From NCBI GenBank assembly GCA_003139975.1, contig PLHN01000485.1, forward strand, positions 1-9,709: 9,709 bases of DNA, given 5' to 3'. The notes under the pieces are model-generated. The model saw only the letters and a list, made by a program, of their open reading frames with translations. It did not search any database and had not been told where the DNA came from. Position numbers and translations under genes: made by a program. Shown here in pieces: positions 1-6,368 of the stretch (the first letter of the stretch is position 1; the number at the start of each line of letters is the position of its first letter). This DNA comes from Acidobacteriaceae bacterium. GTDB taxonomy: Bacteria; Acidobacteriota; Terriglobia; Terriglobales; Acidobacteriaceae.

Positions 1-2
1 CA

Positions 3-1112
3 GTTGTCGTTGCCCTTTGGCTGCTGGCCACGATCGTGCGAAAGGATTGGCTGGAAGTGGCCATGTTCGTCATCGCGGGTGCGGTGGCCCTCCTCTGGGC
101 CGCAAGTTTCCTTTCTGCTCTTCGAGGTCCTGCGGGCGGCGGCGCCTTTTTGCAGTTTGAGGTGCGCCCGTTTCTACTCGGAATTGGCCTCGGCCGCCAA
201 ATCGGCATCACCTTTGCAACGCAATTCGCGCTGACCGTTGGCAACGCGATCTTCCTGCCCATCAACTATGCGCTGGAACTCGGATTCTTTCTCGCCGTCG
301 GCATCCTGCGCCTACGGCAGCTTGCGCATGGCAAAGTTGAGGCCAGCGCCAACGAAATGGCTGCTTGGACGCTGGTCGCGGCCAGCTTTCTGATCGGCAC
401 CTTTCTGCGCTCGAGCACCATGGCAACTAACGACTTGGGGTGGCGATGCTTCCTGCCGGCACAACTGATCCTTCTGCTATGGGGAGCGATGATTATTCAT
501 GATTGGTGGTTTCATGGCTCTGGCGCCTCGGGACAAGCCCCACCGGGCTGGTGGACTCGCGGAGTGCTCACGGCGCTGTTGATTCTGGGCATGGTTTCGA
601 CTGCGCACCAGTTATTCATGCTGCGCATGTTCCCAGTACTAGTGGAACGCGGCGCGATTGCGAGGCCGAACTGGCCACGCTGGGTGGTTAGTCACCCCCA
701 GTTCGGCAGGCGGGCCTATGCTTTGCGGTCGGTCTACGACGCTCTTGATGCGCAGCTACCGTCCTCGGCAGTTCTGCAGAGCAGCCCGCCTAAAGAGGAT
801 CCCATTCTTCACATGTTGTATTCCCGTCATGATGCGGCAGCTGGCGATGGAGAATGCGGGACAGACTTCGGCGGCAACCCTGGAGTTTGTGCTCTTCGCC
901 TGCAGAGGTTGGCGGGTGTATTTCAGCAGCCCGATGGTAGCGACGTAGACGCTACATGCCGGGAGTACGGTATCGATGCGTTGGTGGTGGAAGACCTGGA
1001 TCTTGTGTGGCGGGAACCGTCTTCCTGGGTCTGGAGGCGGCAGCCGGCGGTCGCCAACAATTATGTCCGTGCCTTTCGCTGTGGTTCAGCTGCGGCTGGC
1101 ATTCGTCCTTAG
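3..1112 (+). CDS. Multi-spanning membrane protein with C-terminal soluble domain (5' end missing)
   Basis: The frame is open from the first bases of the window, so the true start lies upstream; the GTG at 36 and ATG at 63 are only internal codons. About 369 codons are visible, ending in TAG. The visible part has roughly five hydrophobic segments (residues ~1-12, 19-38, 76-102, 120-135 and 151-167, with another at ~187-207), then about 160 mostly polar residues. The motif R-S-S-x-x-x-x-N-D-L-G-W-R (136-148) sits between two membrane segments. The soluble tail holds four cysteines (285, 296, 319, 360), which could form disulfides outside the cytoplasm (inference). A tryptophan-rich stretch near the end (V-W-R-E-P-S-S-W-V-W) precedes the final R-A-F-R-C-G. 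I do not recognise a named family. The layout, many helices then an exported C-terminal domain, resembles the GT-C-like proteins further along, so a role in envelope glycan or lipid transfer is possible but unproven. It converges on the minus-strand operon. Confidence 0.85.
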   Translation, partial: VVVALWLLATIVRKDWLEVAMFVIAGAVALLWAASFLSALRGPAGGGAFLQFEVRPFLLGIGLGRQIGITFATQFALTVGNAIFLPINYALELGFFLAVGILRLRQLAHGKVEASANEMAAWTLVAASFLIGTFLRSSTMATNDLGWRCFLPAQLILLLWGAMIIHDWWFHGSGASGQAPPGWWTRGVLTALLILGMVSTAHQLFMLRMFPVLVERGAIARPNWPRWVVSHPQFGRRAYALRSVYDALDAQLPSSAVLQSSPPKEDPILHMLYSRHDAAAGDGECGTDFGGNPGVCALRLQRLAGVFQQPDGSDVDATCREYGIDALVVEDLDLVWREPSSWVWRRQPAVANNYVRAFRCGSAAAGIRP

Positions 1113-1139
1113 AAGAGGTGCGCAGTCCTGAAGAGTGTG

Positions 1140-1164
1140 CGTCGCCTGCGACGAGCAGCTGCTC
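1140..1164. terminator. Adjacent inverted repeats between convergent genes; weak terminator candidate
   Basis: The 64-base gap between the two convergent genes holds two abutting perfect inverted repeats: CGTCGC-CT-GCGACG (1140-1153) and the 12-base palindrome GAGCAGCTGCTC (1153-1164). Their position suits a bidirectional terminator or a structure protecting the 3' ends. Neither is followed by a T run on either strand, and the first has a loop too small to form fully, so a standard intrinsic terminator is not demonstrated. Confidence 0.3.
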
Positions 1165-1176
1165 ACTCCGCGACCT

Positions 1177-2166
1177 TCACTTGCTCTCCAAATGCGTACG
1201 TTCAAACCCCGAGTTCTTCAGCGAAATCGAAATGTCCCGATTGAAAAAAAACAAAGGCCCCACCTTCAATCGGAATTCCGTCCCGAAGCTGGAAGGGAAC
1301 CACACTCCATCCCCCTCGCGTTCGTAATCTACGTTGAACCCGATTCCAGGCAAGTCGAACCACATCGTCCGCACCAAAAACGGCAGCGGCCGCGACATCT
1401 TGGTGAACACCCGGACCGGCTCGAATTCTGCGGCATCGATAAACGCTTCGCCGGCCCACATAGGTTCTGCCGTGTTCTTGGGCGTGAACGCGATGTGGTA
1501 GACGTCGCGCCCAGCCTCAATCTCCCGCCCTAAAAGCTTGAACTCATAACTCTTCTGCTCCTCGGAGGTCAGCGGAAAGAGATCCCGCGCCAAACCGTCC
1601 TTTGACTTGTCGTTGGACAGGTGCTCGCGCAAATTGCGGATAAGATCCGCATCCGTTCTGCCGGCTTCGGGCACAGTCTCGTGGTTGCGCAAGTTGTGAA
1701 CCAGATCCGCATTCGTGCTGCCGGGTTCGGGCACAGGCTCGCTTTGAAAGTCCACGTACTTGTCTTTGTTCCAATAGCGGCCGGTAAGTGATTTGAGCTG
1801 CTTCTGGACCGTGCCGTCAGGCAGCGGCACCACGTCGTAGTCGGCGTTCTCTTCGCGCATCATTCTAGTCTGGGGCTTGTGGGTCGCAATGTGGATGTGC
1901 TGTTTGTAGACGTATTGCACGCGCAGGGCTTGGCTACGATCCTGGTTCGCGGCCACGCGTGCCATGATGTCGCCGGCCGTCAGTGGCCCGCCCTGGACTT
2001 GAGGCTGAGGGCTCTGCACTCCATCTGGGGCACTCTGAACTTCCTGTTGTGTGCTTTGCACGCCGGGTTGAGCGCTTTGCCCGGCTGCGAAGCCAGCAGC
2101 CAGTAGAAATACCAGCACACGACCCGCAAGTGAGGCCCATCGACGGGTAGAGAGATTTGTTCGCAC
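1177..2166 (-). CDS. Secreted LolA/LppX-like outer-membrane lipoprotein-sorting type protein
   Basis: This 329-aa protein begins with a GTG (2166) preceded by AGGA four bases upstream, inside AGGAAACA. Residues 1-30 form a signal peptide: a basic start (two Arg pairs nearby), a hydrophobic core around 15-28, and an A-x-A-like cleavage region. There is no lipobox cysteine, so it should be a soluble periplasmic protein. Residues 30-57 are a Gln/Val-rich linker of four 7-residue repeats. Residues 62-90 (L-T-A-G-D-I-M-A-R-V) open a domain like those of acidobacterial outer-membrane lipoprotein-sorting proteins. The C-terminal half (235-329) has many beta-type segments, including E-A-F-I-D-A, F-E-P-V-R-V and G-V-W-F-P-S-S-F-G-T-E-F. 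A 20-residue duplication (145-184) interrupts the domain. It is last in the operon, 61 bases after the TPR gene. By analogy with LolA/LppX it may bind lipid or lipoprotein in a beta half-barrel. The family call is from memory of similar proteins, and the ligand is unknown. Confidence 0.8.
   Translation of the reverse strand: MRTNLSTRRWASLAGRVLVFLLAAGFAAGQSAQPGVQSTQQEVQSAPDGVQSPQPQVQGGPLTAGDIMARVAANQDRSQALRVQYVYKQHIHIATHKPQTRMMREENADYDVVPLPDGTVQKQLKSLTGRYWNKDKYVDFQSEPVPEPGSTNADLVHNLRNHETVPEAGRTDADLIRNLREHLSNDKSKDGLARDLFPLTSEEQKSYEFKLLGREIEAGRDVYHIAFTPKNTAEPMWAGEAFIDAAEFEPVRVFTKMSRPLPFLVRTMWFDLPGIGFNVDYEREGDGVWFPSSFGTEFRLKVGPLFFFNRDISISLKNSGFERTHLESK
1615..1740 (-). repeat. 60-bp in-frame tandem duplication inside the LolA-like gene
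   Basis: Bases 1621-1680 and 1681-1740 align without gaps at 49 of 60 positions (about 82%). In protein terms, residues 145-164 and 165-184 repeat the pattern V-P-E-x-G-x-T-x-A-D-L-[VI]-x-N-L-R-x-H. The unit is an exact multiple of three, so the frame is kept. The divergence shows that the duplication is not recent. Most changes keep the Ala-Asp-Leu and Asn-Leu-Arg cores. Confidence 0.9.
1996..2079 (-). repeat. Four 21-bp in-frame repeats encoding a Gln/Val heptad linker
   Basis: Directly after the signal peptide, four seven-residue units run in tandem (residues 30-57): QSAQPGV, QSTQQEV, QSAPDGV, QSPQPQV. Each unit begins Gln-Ser and ends Val. At the DNA level the 21-base units are degenerate, with the most constant part being CA[AG]AG at the unit start. 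It is probably a flexible spacer between the export signal and the folded domain. Confidence 0.85.
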
Positions 2167-2227
2167 TGTTTCCTATTCTAGTTTCACGCCCAAAGTAAGC
2201 GGAACCTGAACCAAGTGTCGGTCTCGT

Positions 2228-4543
2228 TCACTTATTCACTTCCGGACTCGTATTTCCGGAGCCTTGCAACTGCAGCATACGCTGCCGCACCTCGTCGGCC
2301 AATTTCGTCTGCCCACTGGCCTCGTACAATCGCGCGAGTCGATCCCACCGCCTCGCAACCAACGGCGTCCTTCGGATCGCCTCTTGTTGGAAAGCGATCG
2401 CTTCACTCCAGTGATTGAGACGCCGGTGCGCCTCGGATCGTGCTTCGGCGAGTTCAGCATAGACTTCAGGCGCCAGCGATTCGCCTCCATTGCGATAAGG
2501 ACTCGTCTCCTCGGCTTTGGCAAACGACACCAGCGCCTGCTCCGGCTGATTCATGACGAGTTGCAGCTTCCCCATGGTCATGTAGATATTGAAAGGCTGA
2601 AGCGATAGCCCCGCCGCACGCTCCAGCGCCTGCAATGCCTCGGCGTTGCGGCCCTCGTTTCCGTAAAGGCGGCCAAGTGAGTACCACACTCCACCGTTTT
2701 CATTGATGGCTAGCGACGTACGATATTCCTGCTCGGCCTCGGCGAATTGCTGCTGCCGCTCAAACAAAAGTCCCTTCAGCAGATGCACATTCGGATCGCC
2801 CGCATAGAGCGCCTCCGCATGGCTCAACGCCTCTGCCGAGTCCTGATCGCGATGCAGCACATAAAATAACGCTCCGGAATTGAGGTAGAACTCCTGTAGC
2901 GCCGTCGCCGATGCGGAAGCCGGAGGATGGATCGCCTGCTTAGAGCAATCGATCTGCAGGCGATTGATCCATGAAGAATTTCCCGGCGTGTTGCGCAGAA
3001 ACACCATTGAGACATCGTCCATGTAGACCGGCCGCCACGCCGTACTCTGGCAGAACTTGTCCACATCCATATTTTCCAGGCCACGCAGCCCGGCGGTCGC
3101 GACCAGCAGAACATTCAGGTTCCAGCGATCGGCCTCGTTCTGCCATGCCTGCGAATCGGGGTTCTCGCTGTAGAGGTTGAACTGCTCAATCGCCAGATCG
3201 GGATTAACCCCGCGCCCGTCGATGAAATCTGGATACTTCGGCCCCAGGCTCCATGCGGCATAACCACCAAGCTCATAGTCCTCGAACACATTTTCGGCAA
3301 GCTGTTCGCGAAGGATAAACGCAGCCGCTCGGGCCGGAAGCCACGAAGATGCCCCCGCGCCAAACCTAAGATCCGGATTAAACACGACGTAGGTGCGGTT
3401 GGAGACAAAATCAGCAGCCTGCAACAGCCCAACCGCGCAAAAGAAAACCGTCAACAGAATGGCTACCGCTGACGCAGCTTGCGCCAGCGGTGGAGAAGTG
3501 CTTTTGGTTTTCACGCCCAAGCGGCCGGTGAAGAACTTTTCCAGCAACGTCGGCCCCAGCGTCACGACGGTAATTGCGAACAGCGCCGAGTACCGTGCAT
3601 GAGCCAGCGCCGCATAAAGTACAAACAGCACAACAAACCCGGCGCCGATCTGCCGATTCCAGAAGAAAAGGCCGGCCAGGATAATCGCCACCACCAGCAA
3701 CCAGGCAAAGCCAAACTGAGGGTGTCGCACATCAATGAGCTGATACAACAAGTGAGTTGAAATGGGCACGCCCCGGAACTCGGCAATCGCGATATTTCCA
3801 TTAATCTTTCCCTGGCTCGATCCTCCTGTATCCAGCATGCCGAGTGCCGCGGCATAAATCTTCAGCCCCCACGGATTCACCATCGTGATCGCCACCGACC
3901 CCGCCAGCCACGGCCAGCTTCGCCTCAGCCGCGCCACCGCGCCGTTGCGCCGCGCAACGAACAACAGATCGGATGCCTCCACCAGCAAGTAAGCCCCAAT
4001 GGCGGCCAGGCCCGCAAGAAAGCCCGGATGGAGGTTCACCCACAACAACATCAGCACCGGCAGCAGCCAAAGCCGCGAACGCAGTCCGCGATAATAAGCC
4101 CAGAGTTCTCCAAGAAAGAAAGCAAAAAAAACTGTCGTGAAAAGATCGGCGCGCGGAGCGGTTCTGGTGGCAATCGACCCCACCGCAAGCATCGCCAAAA
4201 GCGCGCTAGCCAAATCTCCCCGCCGCACCAGATACGCCACAACCGCCAGACATGCCAACGCACAAAACCAACTCAGCCCCGCGTAGCCAAACGCACTGTA
4301 GACCAGGTAAAGCAGCACTCCCGCAAGTGCCGGATACGTCCATTCCGTGCCCGCGGATGTAAATGACAACACATCGGTGCGCGGTATCGCGCGATGCTGG
4401 ACAATCCACCGGCCAGTTGCCAGATGCCAGCCCATGTCGTTGTCGCCCACGGTGCGGAGGCCAGCGCACAGGGCCAAACCCAGCATCAGAAAAATGAATA
4501 CGAATCTGGCAATGCGATAGGATTTTTCGTTGGAAATCTGCAT
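2228..4543 (-). CDS. GT-C-like polytopic membrane protein with C-terminal TPR domain
   Basis: This 771-aa protein has three parts. Residues ~12-380 hold about ten membrane segments. Residues ~385-520 form a soluble domain with G-G-Y-A-A-W (426-431) and F-I-D-G-R (440-444). Residues ~545-760 are helical TPR-type repeats (N-x-x-x-x-Y-S-L-G-R-L-Y, A-L-Q-A-L-E-R-A-A, W-x-R-L-A-R-L-Y). The loop after helix 1 carries D34-N-D36 followed by G-W-H-L, placed where GT-C transferases keep their metal- and donor-binding acids. Further GT-C-like marks are R-x-x-P-R-A-D (126-133), W-V-N-L-H-P-G (168-174), N-P-W-G (223-226) and H-A-R (315-317). The start is the ATG at 4543, with only a weak AAAGG 12 bases upstream that lies partly in a hairpin. 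It is 82 bases after the GT39-like gene and 61 before the LolA-like gene, so probably co-transcribed with both. It is paralogous to the 492- and 516-aa proteins, which lack the TPRs. A glycosyl- or lipid-transfer role is inferred; the substrate is unknown. Confidence 0.85.
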   Translation of the reverse strand: MQISNEKSYRIARFVFIFLMLGLALCAGLRTVGDNDMGWHLATGRWIVQHRAIPRTDVLSFTSAGTEWTYPALAGVLLYLVYSAFGYAGLSWFCALACLAVVAYLVRRGDLASALLAMLAVGSIATRTAPRADLFTTVFFAFFLGELWAYYRGLRSRLWLLPVLMLLWVNLHPGFLAGLAAIGAYLLVEASDLLFVARRNGAVARLRRSWPWLAGSVAITMVNPWGLKIYAAALGMLDTGGSSQGKINGNIAIAEFRGVPISTHLLYQLIDVRHPQFGFAWLLVVAIILAGLFFWNRQIGAGFVVLFVLYAALAHARYSALFAITVVTLGPTLLEKFFTGRLGVKTKSTSPPLAQAASAVAILLTVFFCAVGLLQAADFVSNRTYVVFNPDLRFGAGASSWLPARAAAFILREQLAENVFEDYELGGYAAWSLGPKYPDFIDGRGVNPDLAIEQFNLYSENPDSQAWQNEADRWNLNVLLVATAGLRGLENMDVDKFCQSTAWRPVYMDDVSMVFLRNTPGNSSWINRLQIDCSKQAIHPPASASATALQEFYLNSGALFYVLHRDQDSAEALSHAEALYAGDPNVHLLKGLLFERQQQFAEAEQEYRTSLAINENGGVWYSLGRLYGNEGRNAEALQALERAAGLSLQPFNIYMTMGKLQLVMNQPEQALVSFAKAEETSPYRNGGESLAPEVYAELAEARSEAHRRLNHWSEAIAFQQEAIRRTPLVARRWDRLARLYEASGQTKLADEVRQRMLQLQGSGNTSPEVNK

Positions 4544-4550
4544 GCGATTT

Positions 4551-4574
4551 TGCAGCCTTTGGATTACGGCTGCA
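4551..4574 (-). other. Hairpin in the leader of the TPR/GT-C-like gene
   Basis: TGCAGCC (4551-4557) and GGCTGCA (4568-4574) are perfect 7-base arms around a 10-base loop. Read on the minus strand, the 3' arm lies 7 bases before the ATG at 4543. It covers the GG of the only Shine-Dalgarno-like sequence (AAAGG, 4556-4560). It may damp translation of the 771-aa protein within the operon, or act as a partial terminator after the upstream gene. There is no T run. Confidence 0.35.
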
Positions 4575-4625
4575 GTTAACTATAAACAGAGGACCCTTCG
4601 TGGGCTTGAGCGCTAAACCTGGGTG

Positions 4626-6209
4626 TCAGTAGTACGGCAGCTTAGGCCATACCTTTTGAAGGTCGAATCTTGGCCCCCTGCATACTTCCACGGGTCCATT
4701 CAGAATGGCGTACATATAAGGATTGTCCACGCGAGCACCAAATAAAAACTCCGTGCACGCCAACGGCGGTATTGTCCCATTTTCCACAAGAATCAGTGTC
4801 TGCCCGCTGTAGTTTCTCGGCCCCCACATGTGATAGGCCATATGAGTAGAGATTGCCTTAGGAAGGCCGTACTTCGGCCCCAGAAGATCGATGGCTCCAG
4901 CGGGCGCGTAGTTGGAAGCGAGAATACCCGTTCTCGACCGCTCTTCCGGGGGAAGACCGTTGTACACGCTTGCAATCGCGGCTACTAGTTTGTCCCAGCC
5001 GGTCTCCATTACAAACCACGAAGGCAACTCCGAGGTAAGCATGTACCTCTCCATGCAAATGGGGAGAGGTAGCCCGAGCGCCCTTTGATAGGCAAGGACG
5101 CGGTCAATTGGGAGAATGGGGACGAAGCATGGTGCGAGAATCCCAGCCGCCAAGGCGATCAATACGACCACCGCTGGCCGGAAGCGCCGCCAACCCCCGG
5201 CAGTTAATTCCTCAATGAGGACGGCGCCGCCCGAAAACACCGTTGCATACAAAGGGGCCGGATAGTAGACCTTGGCGCCAGTTACGGCGAAGAAGCCGAA
5301 CACGATGAGAAACGCCCATCCAACAAATCGATAGGGCTTGCCGCTCTTACGAAAAAAGAAAAATCCCATGGCGGCCAGCCACACAATACAGGTCAACCCC
5401 GTTAGGATCAATTGCTGCGAGACGAAGTCAATTGGCCCCGGTTTCAAGTTGTCTCCTCTGGCCGCAATTCCCCTCTGCCATTCCAGGAAGGGAAAGTTGT
5501 GTCGAATCAGCCAGATCAGATTCGGCAGGAAGATCAGGCCCCCGACCAAAGCACCGATCCAAAACTCGCGCCTCGCCAGAAATTTGCGTGCTGGAGTCAA
5601 CAGAAGTCCGCATACGACTGCGGCTGCATAGAGCGCAGTAGAATATTTGTTCTCTAGCCCCAATCCCCAAAGCGCACCAATCCAGATCCAGTATCGGGGG
5701 TCGTTTCGCTTTACGCTCTTAATCGCAAGGTAGGTGCATCCCGCCCAAATCAGCGGCTCAATCGCGTTCATGTGAAGCCAGTGGTGAAACGTCATGTAGA
5801 TCGGTGTCGCGATCACCGCGATGGCCGCCAAAGCTTGGGCAAAACGACCTCCACCCAACTCCCGCGCGGTGGTCCCGACGATCCAGGTCAACGCCGCACC
5901 AAACAGGGCCGGCAATACCCTGATTCCAATCAACGAGTCGCCGAATACATGGCGGGCGATGAACATTGTGAGGTCGACCAGCGGTGGATGATCGTAGTAG
6001 CCCCAGTCCAGATGTTCACTGCCGGCGGCGTAGTAAAGTTCGTCGCCAAAAAAGCCGTATTTTGACGCGCACAACAATTGAAAGATGAGTTTGAATGCAG
6101 CGAGATAGAGAACGATGGCGGGACCGCTTGTCCACGGGCTGGACTGCTCCTCCACCTTTTCTTCAACAGCTTCTTGTTGGACAGCCTCGAAGATTGCCAC
6201 AGTTAGCAT
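4626..6209 (-). CDS. GT-C glycosyltransferase, PMT/ArnT-like (GT39/GT83 type, PMT_2 domain)
   Basis: This is a predicted inner-membrane transferase that moves a sugar from a polyprenyl-phosphate donor to an acceptor on the outer face. The 527-aa protein begins with a Glu-rich cytoplasmic tail (residues 1-25). The first membrane segment (~30-48) leads into the diagnostic first loop: F-F-G-D56-E57-L-Y-Y, then G-Y-Y-D-H-P-P-L (70-77), the signature of PMT_2/ArnT-like proteins. Asp56 and Glu57 are the expected catalytic or metal-binding acids. Other family marks are H-M-N-A-I-E-P-L (146-153), E-N-K-Y-S (186-190) and G-A-K-V-Y-Y-P-A-P-L-Y (311-321). About 10-12 helices are followed by a soluble tail from ~370. 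The start is the ATG at 6209, supported by GGGAGG (6217-6222) seven bases upstream. It is the first gene of the operon that also holds the TPR fusion and the LolA-like gene. The acceptor (protein, lipid A-like molecule or glycan) cannot be told. A CRP-type site lies about 57 bases upstream. Confidence 0.92.
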   Translation of the reverse strand: MLTVAIFEAVQQEAVEEKVEEQSSPWTSGPAIVLYLAAFKLIFQLLCASKYGFFGDELYYAAGSEHLDWGYYDHPPLVDLTMFIARHVFGDSLIGIRVLPALFGAALTWIVGTTARELGGGRFAQALAAIAVIATPIYMTFHHWLHMNAIEPLIWAGCTYLAIKSVKRNDPRYWIWIGALWGLGLENKYSTALYAAAVVCGLLLTPARKFLARREFWIGALVGGLIFLPNLIWLIRHNFPFLEWQRGIAARGDNLKPGPIDFVSQQLILTGLTCIVWLAAMGFFFFRKSGKPYRFVGWAFLIVFGFFAVTGAKVYYPAPLYATVFSGGAVLIEELTAGGWRRFRPAVVVLIALAAGILAPCFVPILPIDRVLAYQRALGLPLPICMERYMLTSELPSWFVMETGWDKLVAAIASVYNGLPPEERSRTGILASNYAPAGAIDLLGPKYGLPKAISTHMAYHMWGPRNYSGQTLILVENGTIPPLACTEFLFGARVDNPYMYAILNGPVEVCRGPRFDLQKVWPKLPYY

Positions 6210-6258
6210 CGAGAAGCCTCCCTGAAGACAGAGGATCGCAGCATGGTTGAAGCCCCCG

Positions 6259-6274
6259 TGTGACCATCGTCACA
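6259..6274. promoter_or_regulatory. CRP-type operator, perfect TGTGA-N6-TCACA
   Basis: TGTGACCATCGTCACA matches the CRP consensus in all ten core bases. Six bases further on, GGTGA (6281-6285) gives a four-of-five third half-site in direct phase. The palindrome lies between two divergent genes. Its centre (6266.5) is about 34 bases upstream of the start point expected from the TATAAT at 6288, so it covers the -35 position of the rightward promoter. That geometry suggests repression of the 492-aa gene, since activation is usually from about -41.5. For the leftward GT39-like gene, a start at 6225 would put the site at -41.5. The hexamer there, GATCCT (6237 to 6232), keeps the key A2 and T6 of a -10 box, so activation is possible but weakly supported. 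Confidence 0.75.
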
Positions 6275-6287
6275 TTTCCCGGTGATG

Positions 6288-6293
6288 TATAAT
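6288..6293 (+). promoter_or_regulatory. Perfect -10 box of the rightward promoter
   Basis: TATAAT is a full match to the sigma-70 -10 element, 76 bases before the ATG of the 492-aa gene. This gives an untranslated leader of roughly 70 bases. No TTGACA-like hexamer exists at 16-18 base spacing; that place is filled by the right part of the CRP-type palindrome. The box sits two bases after the third half-site GGTGA. Confidence 0.6.
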
Positions 6294-6368
6294 CCCGCCC
6301 GCGTTGAGCGGAGCCAGTAACGTAGGTTCGCACGGCGGAAAGCCATTCCATTGCCTAGGATTCCCAGC

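Noticed and set aside
36..38. GTG at 36 as a true start of the first gene
   Set aside because: The frame is open to the left edge and already encodes a hydrophobic segment before it, with no ribosome-binding sequence.
1615..1740. Direct repeats as part of a CRISPR array or mobile element end
   Set aside because: Only two abutting copies without spacers, in frame inside a coding sequence.
6351..6368. TTG at 6351 as start of the 492-aa gene
   Set aside because: The AGGA at 6357-6360 is correctly spaced for the ATG at 6369 and lies inside the coding sequence if TTG is used.
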